From positions 47,501 to 111,500 of the forward strand of contig WBZZ01003772.1 of assembly GCA_019918135.1 (NCBI GenBank): a stretch of 64,000 nt of DNA, given 5' to 3'. Shown piece after piece: positions 1 to 11,655 of the stretch (the stretch's first letter is position 1; each line of letters opens with the position of its first letter). The notes beneath the pieces are model-generated. The model saw nothing but the letters and a program-made list of their open reading frames with translations, had not been told where the DNA came from and ran no database searches. This DNA is from Paulinella micropora (taxonomy: Eukaryota; Cercozoa; Imbricatea; Euglyphida; Paulinellidae). Made by a program: the position numbers and the translations under genes.

Positions 1-124
1 CCCGAACGGACAAAAGGAAAACGACTGTAACACCCACGGTATACTACATCGTTATTTCGCTTTTGGTTTTAACGGGAATTCACCCATGGGAAAATACTCG
101 CAACTGCTTCTCGAAGACAACCGG

Positions 125-357
125 CGTTGGCAGGATAACTACGTTTTTACTTTTAGTAATTGCTTTGTGACTGGTAAGTAATTTATTCGAAGAGTAGAAT
201 GACCGCATAGTTCTAGTCAAAAATTGTAACGGACGTGACGGTCCATATTGGCATTCAGGATTGTACACTGACCATTGAGTAATAATTACAGTCGTGCGGA
301 CTTTATTTCAGTTTCATTATTACCTTTGAGTTTGTCAGTTCTGCTATCTACGTGCGG
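125..357 (+). repeat. 233-bp LTR of copia family B, plus orientation
   Basis: This 233-bp block is the reverse complement of the blocks at 10,097-10,329 and 18,171-18,403. Those two flank element 2, so this is the LTR of the same family. It is the upstream LTR of the gag fragment at 9.5 kb; the two are now separated by element 1, which inserted 5 bp beyond the LTR end. The repeat relation is read directly; assignment as an LTR follows from its position beside a polypurine tract at 10,330. Confidence 0.8.
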
Positions 358-362
358 ATTAA

Positions 363-563
363 TGTTAGACTACCTTTATAAACCGGAGTCAAAGCTAAGC
401 TGTTAGTGCTATCGTATGCAGTATAAACTTTATTAGAAGAACGCGCCAAGACAAAAGGCGGGAACGTATTAGGCAGGACACACGTAATGGCTCTAACGAC
501 GCATTACATATGCCGGCCCGTACTGTCTAACCTAATTAATATATTATATTAATAGTTCTAACA
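363..563 (-). repeat. 3' LTR of element 1
   Basis: About 201 bp, TG...CA bounded, closely matching 9,194-9,393. It is followed in plus coordinates by CTCCCCCTGGAG, the complement of a polypurine tract. Confidence 0.9.
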
Positions 564-575
564 CTCCCCCTGGAG

Positions 576-1616
576 CAAGGTTAATTATTAAATTAACTGC
601 AGGTCCTATTAACTATTCTGTGAAAATTATAAAAACACAGACTCAAAACATACTCACTCTTACCCTCACTCTCTCCAAGAGATAATGTCGACGGTGGCTA
701 CCTAACTTGCTGGGGCAAGTGTATATCAGTTAGACTACACACAGGGCAGCGCCCCCCAGTCAAGTCAGGCCTAATCGACGAGAAGAAGATTATGGCCTAC
801 TCACACCTTATCCTGTGTTATGAGTAGTGGTAAGGTAAATATGTAATACAGGCATAGTATAAACAAGTTACATATACAGTATCGATATATGCAGTATACA
901 AGATAATCCGAATATACTGATGAATATGAAGTGAACCTGATTGTACTAGCTAATCTACCATGAAATGTGACCTATCTGAACTATTTATTATTCTACTACT
1001 CGGTAGTATGTATTATAAAGTTTGTCAGCGCTTGCCGCAGGGGGTAACAAAGAATGACAAAGTAATATGATGTATAGGACAAATACAAATATCTGTAATT
1101 ATTAGCTGGTCTGGTACAGTCCAGGCTGGTTGCCGAGGCCTTTCAAGACATACAGAAATGTAGTCTGATAAATCGCCCTCCGGCCAGCAACTGCGACCTC
1201 CAACTTAGCCTCTTAGATGTTTGTATGTATATAAATATGATAATACTAATAATATTATGCAGCGATCACGAAAGGGGCCCGGGGGGGGGGGGGGCGCGAA
1301 CACACGAGAGAATGCTATTGATAGCCAGCCGAGTTGTGGCATTCTCGTGAAAGCGAGCAAAAAGGCGATAAAGCGCCAAAGTTCGGACTACGCTCACATC
1401 CTCTGGCCCGCCGCTAGTCGATCGAACTACCTATGAATGTATTAGTGGGACAAGTATTTGGAAATGAGGGTCCTCTGGTTGGCGCTGTTCCGTCCTTTGT
1501 CCCCTAACTTCCAGTCAACTTTCTCCCTAAGACAATTGGTAGATGCGTATGCGGAAAATTAATAACTATATACCGAAGTTATAAAGTGTTCAGAAAAGTG
1601 ACCCTTATGAGTAGAT
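576..1616. other. 3' untranslated region of element 1
   Basis: AT-rich sequence between the RNase H end and the 3' LTR. It has no credible coding frame. It contains a run of about 14 G at 1,279-1,294 and nothing else recognised. Confidence 0.6.
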
Positions 1617-3584
1617 TTAATACGCAAATTGATCGGGTTTCATCGCAATACGAGCTCGACCCTCCCTGTCTAGCAAGACGGAAGTTTTCTGAGCCAGATA
1701 CATAAATTTTTCAACCGTGAAATGTATTTTGGTAAATATGTCCGCGATATTTTCCTCGGTTGGTACTCTAAATAATTTGACTATTCCGTCCTTAACGAGT
1801 TTTGCGAGAAGATGATACCTTACCTCAATATGTTTGGTACGGGCTTCCCCTAACCCCCTCTCTGACAACAATACAGTCCCTTCATTGTCTTTGAAGAGGG
1901 GGGTGGGGCCTTTGAGGTTGATCCCAATATCCCTTAGAGATTGCAATATCGCGAGGAGTTCTCTTACTGCCTCGTTTAGCCGACACTGTTTCGGATCCCA
2001 ACGTAGATTGAGCTATTACCGATTGCAGTTTTGAGAACCATGCCACCGGGGTCCCATTGAATAAGTAAACATACCCGGACCGAGATTTTGGCGAAACTTT
2101 ATCTCCTGCATAATCGGAGTCCACAAACCCTACCAACGGATTTCCGAGATTATCCTATCGACATTAGCGATGATTGGTACACTCAAAGCTTCCATTCCGG
2201 GAATTCCAGGCTTTTCTGTGAATTCGTTCATTGCATTGGCCGCACCGCATGATCCATGGTGTTAGACTTCCAGTCTTTGGGGGTTTTTGGGACGGAGAAA
2301 CAAGATTCTAATAGTTTCCTAAGATTCTTGTCTTCCCTCCGGAAAAACAGCGCCCTTGGTGTTAATAACCACAAGAACATGCGATTCGCCATCGCATATG
2401 ATGTATCGGGATTGGGGACTTGGGATTTAGCCGCAATACTCAACGGGCAAATTAGGAGGGGCCTCGTGTGCACGGCTAAGAAGGTAAGCATGCCTATTAG
2501 GCATCTTAGGTCATACTTCAATAGCCGGTGGTCTTTCTTGAGAGATGCGGGATTTTCAGATGTGAACGGGGTTTTAGCAGGTACTTCGTTCATATATCCT
2601 AGTTCGTTCAAAATGAGAAGTTCGTATTTGCGTTGATGTAACACAATCCCTTTCTCAGTTTGAACAATCTGAATATTCTTGAACTCTGGCTTTACCCAGA
2701 TCTTTGCACCTGAAACCCTTTTTCTCAAAGTGCGCGACTAACTTGAGGTGTTCGGACCTAGTTGCCGCGTGGCATCCGTCATCGACATGGAAGGATAAGA
2801 GTTGTGTGGTTTTGAGGTTGCTCCCATGGCTTACGAAGGAAGCTCTATCGAGCGTAAAGGTTTTGAACTTAAGTTCACCCGTGAGTTCCCCGTACAACAT
2901 ATCGTACCACAACCGACCAGATTCCGGGTGGCCGTATAAGCCCTTCTTCAAAAGCCAAACATAATCCTCCAATTGGAATTCGGGCGGTGGCCTTACGTAA
3001 ATGTTGTACGGGATTTTGGCGTGTAGATAAGCCGTTGTAAAATCAATCAGCCATAAGTCGATCCCAAAGCATGCGGCGTAGGCTATCATGAGCGAAATTG
3101 TCCGATGTTGAGCGGTGGGGGAGTAAGTCTTTTTAGGGTCATACTGGGTGTATGCCTTCAAAAGGTCCCCTCTCAAGGTAATTCGGGCTTTATGAAACTC
3201 ATCTAGCGTACCCTGTTGCTTGACGGTGTCTATCCATTTTACCGGAATGATTGGTGTCCCGGACATTCTAGCTTCCTTTTCTTTGCGCCAAACAAAAGCC
3301 TTAAGTTCTTTCAGCTGCTCGAATTCCTTCTGCCGAGCTTGCTTATGGTCTTTTGGTTTTTGTATCACCGGGAATTCCGGAAATTTCTCACTGACAAGAC
3401 AATATTCCGCACGCTCTTCTCGGGCGCATACCGTGACATGTGCGCTCCTTGTCCTTCCCGAGCTGACGTTCTCCCCTGAAATTTTGCCTTGTTCATGCGA
3501 TCTCCAATTAGAACTGTGTTCAGCCCGTTGCTCAGCCACTTTCCTTCTCCCCCTCGATAAACGCAAATTCGGACGTAGTATCAA
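1617..3584 (-). pseudogene. copia reverse transcriptase and RNase H, element 1
   Basis: The C-terminal half of a copia polyprotein, broken into several frames. RT (3,584-2,655) carries the RVT_2 hallmarks: a region reading WIDTVKQQGTLDEFHKARI, then LIDFTTAYLH, the KGLYGHPESGRLWYDML box, and the catalytic box as FHVDDG (usual YVDD). RNase H (2,728-1,617) shows GFVDSDYAGD, SRSGYVYLFNGTPVAWFSK and TKHIEVRYHLLAKLVKDG, ending near ADIFTK. Frame changes occur near 2,690, 2,240 and 1,950. It would copy element RNA into DNA and remove the template; the breaks make activity unlikely. Confidence 0.88.
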
Positions 3585-4652
3585 AGTTTAGGCCGCCCGC
3601 ATTGGGCGCGACAGCTTCGCCTTGATTCTCGTCTTCATCTGGGGTGATCGATTGGGGTGGCGGTTTTGGGACATGAGCGATGGCATACTTGAGAATGTCC
3701 GTATCAATCACTTTGTCGGTAACTCCATCATCAAAGAGGACCGCGTGTGCCGGGAAACGTTTGGTTTTACGGACAACTGGGGCAGTGGGTGCAGACACCG
3801 TTCCCTTACGAACCACAGTTTGCCAATTATTCCCGTAAGTTTGTTTCGCCCATCCTTCTCCCCACGCTTTGGCCGGAATTTCCATATATATCCCGGACAA
3901 ATCTTGTCTCTCTTTGATCCTGTGTTTCTTTTTCATGATTTCGCCTCCCCCTGATCCCCACTGGGCTTGGGAGTCATACCTTTCGGGGTGGGAGGTACTA
4001 GGGGTGGTGGGTCAGATCTGTCCTCCCTGACTTCCACTCCCTTAGTATCGCCGTTCCCTGTTTTGGGGTCATTGGGGGGCGCCTCAAATGGGGGCGATCC
4101 GGATGATAGACCTCCGGCTGGGGAAGTGTCTCCCCCAGTCGGAAATATCTCCACCGCGATCTCCCCCGGAACATTACCTTGATTTTCCGGGTGCTGTTGG
4201 GTTCGTTGGGGTTCGGAAGGGGGCAAGTGCCATTTCACCGAAAACATCTATTCAGAGGTATTGGTCTCTGCTAGAGATTTGGATGCTTCCCTCTTCCCCA
4301 ATTTACAGACATCGAACGCGACATCACGAACATTACCGTGTATTTTCCTTGCGACCGGATCATACACCCGATAATATCCGGTATTCCGTTCGTACCCGAG
4401 AAATATTACTCTCTTTCCCCTTTCTCCTTTCCCCCTCTTAGCGTCCACTTTCATAAACGCCATACACCCGATAGGCCTGAGGTGATGGAGCATGGGTTTA
4501 CGTTTGTGGATTACTTCGTAGGGGGATTTCCCTTTGAAGGGTCCATGAGCTATGGGCAAGAGATTGCTAAAATAGGTTGCAGCTTTCTCTGCTTCCACCC
4601 ACATAGAGGGTGGAAGTTCGGCGTCGCTAAGGATAGCTCTGGCGGGCGACAA
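3532..4652 (-). pseudogene. copia integrase C-terminal part and linker, element 1
   Basis: The segment 4,652-4,248 has the usual end of the copia integrase: ELPPSMWVEAEKAATYFSN, then KSPYEVIHKRKP, then a conserved RVIFLGYERNTGYYRVYDP stretch. From 4,247 to 3,532 there follows the low-complexity, proline- and glycine-rich linker that separates integrase from RT in this superfamily, in two more frames. The second catalytic aspartate and the glutamate of the core are missing between this part and the upstream part, so a deletion of roughly 300 bp is inferred. Confidence 0.8.
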
Positions 4653-4753
4653 CCTGTTTCTCCCCTGTCGGGGCCTCGAGAAAGACTGGCTGGTTTACTC
4701 TCAAAGAGTGGAGGTAGCTTTGAGAAAACAAGGAAAAAATTCATTCTTGTGAC

Positions 4754-5128
4754 TCAAATAGTAATCGAGTTCGCTAAGCACTTAACGGTAAATTTATATC
4801 TCTTACCGTCCCATGATATCGTATTCCACCAACCCTTGGTATCCATGGAAAGGTGGATCCCGGGTCGGTGCTCTACGATATGATGGTTCTTTGTGAAGTG
4901 TGGTGTCTTTTTGATTTTATTCCGCAAACACCACTCACACTTCATTATTCGTTCTCTCCACTCTCTCCCCACTATCTTTACTCCCATATACTTAGCCATT
5001 CTCTCCATGGCTTTTACCCCTCTGTGCTTACACATGCGGTGAAATACTGAGTGGCGTGTATGTTTCATGATAGTGGGGACGGACAACAGGACATAGCACT
5101 CTGTCATCCTCCTGCCTTGCTCTCTCAC
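4754..5128 (-). pseudogene. copia GAG-pre-integrase zinc domain and core start, element 1
   Basis: An HHCC zinc-binding domain is visible: H-x4-H in the stretch HRMCKH and C-x2-C in CEWCLRNK, about 35 residues apart. It is followed by the start of the integrase core (LSMDTKGWWN, containing the first catalytic Asp). The frame then stops, and the sequence joins near-C-terminal integrase at 4,652. Confidence 0.8.
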
Positions 5129-5140
5129 CTCTCTCTGTGT

Positions 5141-7375
5141 CTATCTCAGTAGAATAAGGTACATAAGCACGAGACACATCACATTGCTAGCCACACACAC
5201 AAGGAGACGAAGAACAGTATATGTCGTCATGATATACAGGTAGGTTGGCCTTTTGAGAAAGGTGAGAGGACACTCGTCAAGCTTGTTCCCCCGAGTCCGA
5301 TGAATCATCGGGCTCGGGAACCTCACTTGTTTCAGTAGGGGGGGTGAGTTTGTTTGTTCCGTGTTGAGGGGAGGCTGTGCGGCGGGCTCATACCACTCAT
5401 TGGGGTTGAGGGGTTTGGTCCCTGGGGCATCGAAAACCGTGAGGTTGTTAGGTAGAGCTCTGCCCCTAGCTACTATCTGTTTCTCCTCAATTCTGATAAA
5501 TTTGTTGAGGACTATGACCTGATTGTTTTGATGCACAACGGCGAGCCCTTTTCGCACCCATGCTGAGGTTGCGACAAGCCCATACTTTAAATGTGGGTTA
5601 TAGGTGGTATGCAAATCAAATACACAGACTTCATCCCCATGAGAGCCCGAGAGGTTCATTTGAAACTTGCCTTTATACTCAGTCCTAATGCTTCCTTTTG
5701 CAATTCTGAACTTCTGCGGGGCTCTCACAAGTTTGACAAATGTGGATTTGTCGGGTGACTGTGTTTCGCTTGCTCCACTGTCATCTACCCACACAATACT
5801 ACTAGCTTTAATGTCGCTGTCTGCCTCATTTCCCATCAGCATAACAGCGCATTCAGCATGTGTGTTGTCTTGTGTTGCAGTGTTTGTGCTTTGTGTGTTG
5901 GTGGTGGTGTCGTCGGTCTGAGAACTATCAGTCTCATCCTCTTTCGGGGGTGTCTTACCCCCCAACACAGCTTCAAGTTCCTCTATCTCCTTCAACATGT
6001 AAGGAAAAGAAGCGACAATCCCACGTGCAAATGGGTCTTCGTGTTTGGTAGCCATAGTTACTATGCAGTCATGTATCGCATAATACACCTCAGTGTAAAA
6101 ATCATGGTACTCCCCACTCTTCGTTACCATCTGTCCGTCTTTCACTGTCCTATTCTTAAACCCTTGGGCGACGGCATTGAGGAGTCGTTGCAACTCTTCA
6201 ATGGGGGGAAGCCCCCCACTGCCCAACGCCTGTTTACCCTCTACCGTCCCTACTTTCCCCTGTTCGGAGGTCATAGGAACGGTTGGTTGGCTGTTTGGGG
6301 TTTCTCCCTGCTCTCTTTCAGGTGGGACAGACACAACACGAGACACAGAGTGTGCATGAGTTAACAATGCACACGTCACAGATGCGTTATGTGGTACAAG
6401 GGGTGCCGACAACACACTTAAGGACAGTGCTTGGGGTGTGGGTTGTGCATGAGATGGGGACAACACAGAGGTAAGAGGCACGAACTGTCCTATCCCCACA
6501 CCTACTCCCTCTACTCCCCCTACTCCCATCTCTCTCCTACGTATGTTCTGTGTAGTAGTGGCCATGGTCGGTGTAGTGGTAGTAGTAGGGAATGGAGCAG
6601 GGTTAGGTGACGGACGAGTCACTATGTGCTGTCTCCATAGGTAGATTTTACTGAATAAGGTGGCAGGTCCAATAGAAAGAGCATCGTAAGGGGGTAGAAG
6701 ACCTAAGTTCAATTGCTCCCTATACTTCGCTAGTATTTCCCCCCTCTTTCTCTCTTGATCAAGGTGCTTGCCACAGAAGTCATGCTCTACTAACCTAGCT
6801 GCACACTCTCCACCCTTTGCCCCTTTTCTCGCTGCCCACAAACTCCACGAGCACCGAATACCAGTGTCAGGCACTGTTGCCTCGCACTGCTTACTACTAG
6901 TGACATGACAACTCCTCTTACGTATCGGTTTGCCGTGGAGGTTGAGGGGTGGGCCACCTACCTCACGAATGTGTATGGGATGCAGCCCTTTCACGAGTAT
7001 TTTTACGTAACCTGCCCTGGTACGTCTGAGTGCCCACTTCTCTTCCAGTGGTATGATCTGGTTAAGAGGAGTGGGGTCACCAGCCATATCAAGGGACGTA
7101 AAAAAGTTGTTCTCGTGAAGGGGTGGGATAGTGGGGCGAGTGTGTGTGGAGGCGTTTTGAATAGATGATGCATGCTTGTCCTCATCTCCCCCTCGCACAC
7201 CACTCTCCCGCTCACCCTCACCTCTATCGTCCGCGCCAGGTGGCACAAATGCGTTCGACAAAAGTGGTGTGTGGGTTGTAGATGAGAGGATGGGTTCGTG
7301 TGTTTCGTTGTCTCCCTCTTCTTCCTCTCCCTCTCTTCTCATCATCATAATAGCCATATGATGGATGTACCCCAC
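5141..7375 (-). pseudogene. copia gag-pol spacer with aspartic protease, element 1
   Basis: A 744-codon open frame. The first 450 residues are Ser/Thr/Pro-rich and I do not recognise them. About residue 530 the retroviral-type protease active site reads WVDDSGASE, followed by a beta-rich stretch and a VVHQNNQVIVLN segment typical of copia protease ends. The frame continues into low-complexity sequence before the pre-integrase domain. Protease would cleave the polyprotein. Confidence 0.75.
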
Positions 7376-7711
7376 CTCTCCTTCGTCTTCGGACTCTGAG
7401 TCTGACTTAGAAGAAGGCTCAAGGTTGTCTGGTACCCTTGGGTCTTCTTCTTCGTCACTCTCTGAGGAGAAGAAGAGGAAGAGGAAGGGGACTCAGCATT
7501 CAAGCTTATCATCTTCTTCTTCTTAATTAAATCAGATGCTTTCAGCTTTCTTCTCTCTTTGCTGCTCTCCTTCTCCTTCTTCTTCTTACTTCTTGTCTCC
7601 TCTCTCTTGTCCTGTCTGTCTGTCTTCTCCGACTGCCTGTCCTTATCCCTCTCTCTCACTTGTCCTTTATCAGATACCCTAGCTCGTCTTCTAAGAGGAC
7701 ACCTTAAGGGA

Positions 7712-7769
7712 CCGTGTCCATCGTTAGGACGGTCAGTCAGCCGTGTCCATCGTTAGGACGGTCAGTCAG
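7712..7769. repeat. perfect 29-bp tandem duplication at the gag end
   Basis: Two adjacent copies of a 29-bp unit starting CCGTGTCCATCG (7,712-7,740 and 7,741-7,769). Because 29 is not a multiple of 3, the duplication shifts the frame at the gag/pol boundary. Confidence 0.95.
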
Positions 7770-8864
7770 TTGACATTTAACAAGACAGAAAGCAATCCTA
7801 TGGTCGGGGGAGAGGCAGTTCCAACACAAGCCTTCCTCTCCCCCTCCTTGAGTGCTAGTTCTTGTTTGAGGTCGTTTAGGGTTCCTTTTGCTCTTAGCTA
7901 CCCCTACCAAATTGATAGTGATAGGATTAGACTTAGAGCTTCCGGAACCGTATAGCTTACGTAACTTGCCATGAGAGACATGACCTTGAGCGAGTTGCTC
8001 TATAACCTTTAAGAACTCCTCAAGGTTGGGTCTCTGATCAGGGAGTAAAGCTTGCCAGGTGTTTTGATGGTACCTTTTAAAGGGTTGCATGTGTTTGAGC
8101 TTCCTCATGATCATATCGGTTTTCATGATCTCAGGAATTACTCCCATCAACTTTTCCTGCTTCTTCAAAAGGGTAGTGTAGTTAGCTAGCCATGCACTCA
8201 CCTCACTGGGTTCCTTTGGGTAAGAGTGATAGACTGCTTCTTGGTCCTCTTCAAACTTTATGAGGTCAAGCCCCCCATAATGTTTCTTGAGGGCCAAGAA
8301 GCAGGCTACCCCATCGGTTCCCCCTTGTCTCATAATAGCCATCACTATCCTATCATGAGCGCAAGATTGAAGTAAGAAAGCATATAGGAGCCTATTCAAC
8401 CTTGCTTTCTTTTCTTTTCTCTGTTGCTCATAATGCTGTTCACTAAATCTTAATGCAAATAGCGGCTTGGGCTTGTTCCTCCCAGTCGCCATTGGCATCT
8501 CAGATTTTTGTTCAGTTGGTATGATGGCTGGCGGTTCTCCAGATGCGTCTTCACTCTCCTCTTTCTTAACCTTAGCTTCCTCTTTCTTATCCTTAGCTTC
8601 TGCTTCTTCTTGCTCGCCTATTCCTTCTTCCTCTCCTTGTGGTGATTTAAAGGGTGCATTGATAGGGGAGTCAGGAGGAATATAGGTAGATAGGGATTTT
8701 GCTAAGGTGTGAGTCTGGAAACCCGGTATCAATGATAGGATTTCTGGGTGCGTGACACCTATTATATATATAAAGGTGTATTCCAACAGCTCCCATTCTT
8801 TCCCATGATCGTACTTAGGCGTTTCCAGCCTCATTTTGACTAGGTCAGAGTTATAATATGCCAT
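7737..8864 (-). CDS. gag-like nucleocapsid protein, element 1
   Basis: A 375-codon frame. The first half is helical and Lys/Glu-rich. The centre resembles the copia UBN2/gag domain, with a DPDQRPNLEEF-like region near residue 290. A CCHC zinc knuckle reads CWNCLSPDHRIAFC near residue 347. It would form the virus-like particle and bind element RNA. It is the most intact gene of element 1. Confidence 0.82.
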   Translation of the reverse strand: MAYYNSDLVKMRLETPKYDHGKEWELLEYTFIYIIGVTHPEILSLIPGFQTHTLAKSLSTYIPPDSPINAPFKSPQGEEEGIGEQEEAEAKDKKEEAKVKKEESEDASGEPPAIIPTEQKSEMPMATGRNKPKPLFALRFSEQHYEQQRKEKKARLNRLLYAFLLQSCAHDRIVMAIMRQGGTDGVACFLALKKHYGGLDLIKFEEDQEAVYHSYPKEPSEVSAWLANYTTLLKKQEKLMGVIPEIMKTDMIMRKLKHMQPFKRYHQNTWQALLPDQRPNLEEFLKVIEQLAQGHVSHGKLRKLYGSGSSKSNPITINLVGVAKSKRNPKRPQTRTSTQGGGEEGLCWNCLSPDHRIAFCLVKCQLTDRPNDGHG

Positions 8865-8984
8865 GTTAGCGTTTCGAAGGGCGGAAGGTAGGAGAAAACC
8901 TCGACTACCAGATTTGCTCTCACTATTTCTAGTGAAGCTAGATTAGTAAGGGTTTGTTCTTAATGAACAGTTCGATTAAAATTA

Positions 8985-9118
8985 GGTGGCGGCCTTCCGC
9001 ACGTTCCACCCCAAGTGTTTGTTGGCAGCCTCTGCACGTTCCAACAGTTCACCTGATTTGGTGACAGCCTTCCGCACGTCACCGGTTCGTTGTTCTGTGG
9101 TAGCCTTCCACACACCAC
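8985..9118 (-). other. four tandem hairpins in the 5' leader of element 1
   Basis: Four successive stem-loops share the loop core AGCCTTCCGCACGT or close variants while the closing stems differ: GGTGG/CCACC (8,985-9,010), GTTGG/CCAAC (9,021-9,045), GGTGAC/GTCACC (9,060-9,083) and GTGGT/ACCAC (9,097-9,118). Stem bases change in pairs, as expected for selected RNA structure. They lie between the 5' LTR and gag, where packaging or dimerisation signals sit. The function is inferred. Confidence 0.65.
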
Positions 9119-9193
9119 GAAAAACGCTGGAAAAAGTGAATATGTGAATAAAGTTTATCAGACTTTATGTTCACGCTTCAAGGCTTCATAACC

Positions 9194-9393
9194 TGTTAGA
9201 CTACCTGAATAAACCGGAGTCAAGCTAAGCTGTTAGTCCTATCGTATGCAGCATAAACTTTATTAGATGAACGCGACAAAACAAAAGGCGGGAACGTATT
9301 AGGCCGGACACACGTAATGGCTCTAACGACGCATTACATATGCCGGCCCGTACTGTCTAACCTAATTAATACATTATATTAGTAGGTCTAACA
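9194..9393 (-). repeat. 5' LTR of element 1
   Basis: A 200-bp TG...CA repeat matching 363-563 with scattered differences. On the minus strand it is followed by GGTTATGAAGCC, a possible primer-binding site. Confidence 0.9.
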
Positions 9394-9398
9394 ATTAA

Positions 9399-10096
9399 AA
9401 GTGTCGATTGGTATCGTGGCTTCTAACGGAGTCTCTCAGCAAACCGGCGTCTAAGGTATTAGGTCCGTGGGTGACCGGGTATTTACCTAATCAACGGTTA
9501 TGAGCCGCTGGGATAGCAAATTTCGGCACAATGCACTTAGCATGAGACAGTTGCTGTCTCACACTCCGGTGTTTAGCGGAAACAAGAAAGATTTGCAAAG
9601 TTGCTACTATCAGATAGAGGAATACGCATATGGTATTAGGACAACTCTCGGGGATATGTTTCACGATGCTTTTAAGACCATAAGGCAGCAAAGACCAAAT
9701 ATGGTTTCGACAGAGACAGGATGAGAAGAGCAGAAGAAATAGATGAGCCGAGAGAACCACAGGAGGTGGACACACCGGAGGGATCAGACGAAGAAGATGA
9801 AACACAGCAACCACGACCACAGAGAGGTAGTCAAACACCACAAGAAGGGAAGGTAGCGGTAGAGAAACCAGACAACTGGAAAGATCTATCGAAGGAAGAG
9901 AAGAAGGCTCGGGAAGACAGAGCGAAAAGAAAGAAGAAAAGGGCAATAACAAGAACCAACAAAAACGTTTACTTACTGAGAAAGAAGAAGTATCGTTGAT
10001 TAGGTAAATACCCGGTCACTCACGGACCTAATACCTTACACGCCGGTTTGCTGAGAGACTCCGTTAGAAGCCACGATACCAATCGACACTTTTAAT
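9399..10096 (+). pseudogene. gag fragment between inverted leader copies (family B)
   Basis: Plus-strand gag from about 9,500 to 9,999 in two frames. It corresponds to the N-terminal part of element 2 gag (it shares LLSHTPVFSGNKKDLQSC and WKDLSKEEKKA). Here the codon after that first block is TAC, where element 2 has TAA. The leader at 9,394-9,497 recurs inverted at 9,993-10,096, and each side continues into a family B LTR in opposite orientation (125-357 and 10,097-10,329). Apart from the element 1 insertion this is a hairpin-like unit of about 1.2 kb with terminal inverted repeats near 340 bp. Confidence 0.75.
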
Positions 10097-10329
10097 CCGC
10101 ACGTAGATAGCAGAACTGACAAACTCAAAGGTAATAATGAAACTGAAATAAAGTCCGCACGACTGTAATTATTACTCAATGGTCAGTGTCCAATCCTGAA
10201 TGCCAATATGGACCGTTACGTCCGTTACAATTATTGACTAGAACTATACGGCTATTCTACTATACGAATAAATTACTCCCCAGTCACAAAGCAATTACTA
10301 AAAGTAAAAACGTAGTTGTTCTACCAACG
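10097..10329 (-). repeat. 3' LTR of element 2 (family B)
   Basis: A 233-bp repeat nearly identical to 18,171-18,403, and the inverse of 125-357. It is followed by CTCCCCCTAG (10,330-10,339), the complement of a polypurine tract. Confidence 0.85.
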
Positions 10330-10339
10330 CTCCCCCTAG

Positions 10340-10897
10340 TTCTATGTCGATATTGTAAATTACCAATCAATACGTTTACGATTAATAACTATTACAAATG
10401 CGATAATGGCCTCAATTCCAATTAGTAACAAAATGGTGTTTTGTCACAAAACTCGTAAATCACCAACACTGTTAGTCCGCCGTTGCCGCCTCGTTGCCAA
10501 GTTGACATCTCGATCAAGTCGATTAAGGCTTCCTCATAGGTCCTCCAAGTTGGTCATACTCGTACGTAACTAAATTACGTTACTGACTCGCTGAGTCACA
10601 TATAATTAGTAAATAATACCATTCCGCCATATTAATACAACTACTCGATGTACAATCGGCTCCGATCGCTCAAGTCCTTTCCCGCTCTCATTGCAATGTG
10701 ACCGATGGTGGCTCGATCGATCCACTCGCTTCACATTCACACTCGACTTCACTTCGACGGGAACAACGCCAAAAGATGCAGCTCAACTACCTGCGCAAAA
10801 TACTTCCTGCACACTTCGTAGAGAGAAAACTCACAAAAGAACAGCATGAGTTGGCTTTGCGTAAATTTGCGTGAGTTTGCAGACTTGAGATGTAAAA
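10340..10897. other. 3' untranslated region of element 2
   Basis: AT-rich sequence between the polypurine tract and RNase H. No coding frame or other signal is recognised. Confidence 0.55.
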
Positions 10898-11655
10898 TTA
10901 TGGATCAAGTGTTACCATAAATTTGCTAACGAGATATTCGAATTGATCTTTAGGAATATGTTTGGTTAGTATGTCTGCAATTTGTTTCTTAGTTCCTACC
11001 TTTACAAACTTAATCGCATTGTCTCTCTGTGCATGATGAATGAAATACAGTTCTAAGGGTAAGTTTTTAGTACGTGATCCTGACATTCCCCTCTCTGCTG
11101 CTAAGATAGTCTGTGCATTATCTTCATAAAGCTCTATCGGCCCTTACCTAACTCTTCTGTGATGTGTCTGATAGCCAATCCTTCCCGTATGCACTCTGCT
11201 GCTGCGAAAGTTTCCGCGTCATTAGAACTTAGTGCAATTCTAGTCTGTCGTTTCGATAACCAAGCTACCGGGTCTCCACCCCAAAGCACTACATAACCTG
11301 TACGTGACTTTCCGGTTTTCTTACAGACCTTATGCGCAGCATCTGGCCACAAAGTAATCTTGGGGTACGTCCTTCCTTCTTGCAACGATGTAGGTCCGTG
11401 AAATGCAATACCGCGATACGAACTTTTCAGATATCTGAAGATTCTACCTAGTAAAGCATAGGCAAGTCCTGGACTTACTGTTTGCATCACGCTAGCTGCA
11501 TTCAGTGCTTGATCTGCATCTGGACGTGTCATCTTAGTTAGAAACAAAAGTTTACCTACCAAAGTAGGAATTGAATGTTTTCTAATTGCGCTTGTCTCTG
11601 CCATGGGTTCGGGCTCATGTTCTGCACTAGGAGTACTAACTGGTGACATCGGCAT
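10898..11655 (-). pseudogene. copia RNase H, element 2
   Basis: Two frames. The first (11,655-11,134) has the RT connection and RNase H motifs SIPTLVGKLLFLTKMTRPD, LWPDAAHKVCKKTGKSRTGY, WLSKRQTRIALSS and DAETFAAAECI. The second (11,086-10,898) has the usual end, SRTKNLPLELYFIHHAQRD and ADILTKHIPKDQF. A frame break near 11,130 separates them. Confidence 0.87.

Larger units (their letters stand above)
363..9393 (-). mobile_element. Ty1/copia LTR retrotransposon, element 1
   Basis: A degenerate copia element read on the minus strand. Its LTRs are 363-563 and 9,194-9,393; both start TGTTAGAC and end TCTAACA in plus orientation. The 5-bp ATTAA at 358-362 and 9,394-9,398 is a target-site duplication. 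A polypurine tract (minus-strand CCAGGGGGAG, 564-573) abuts the 3' LTR. Internal order is gag, protease, integrase, RT, RNase H, which is the copia order. Integrase has lost most of its catalytic core and several frameshifts and stops break pol, so it is not autonomous. It lies immediately beside a family B LTR, making it the younger insertion. Confidence 0.92.

Noticed and set aside
1221..1436. A 71-codon plus-strand frame over the G-run
   Set aside because: Low-complexity frame within the retroelement 3' untranslated region, with no supporting motif.
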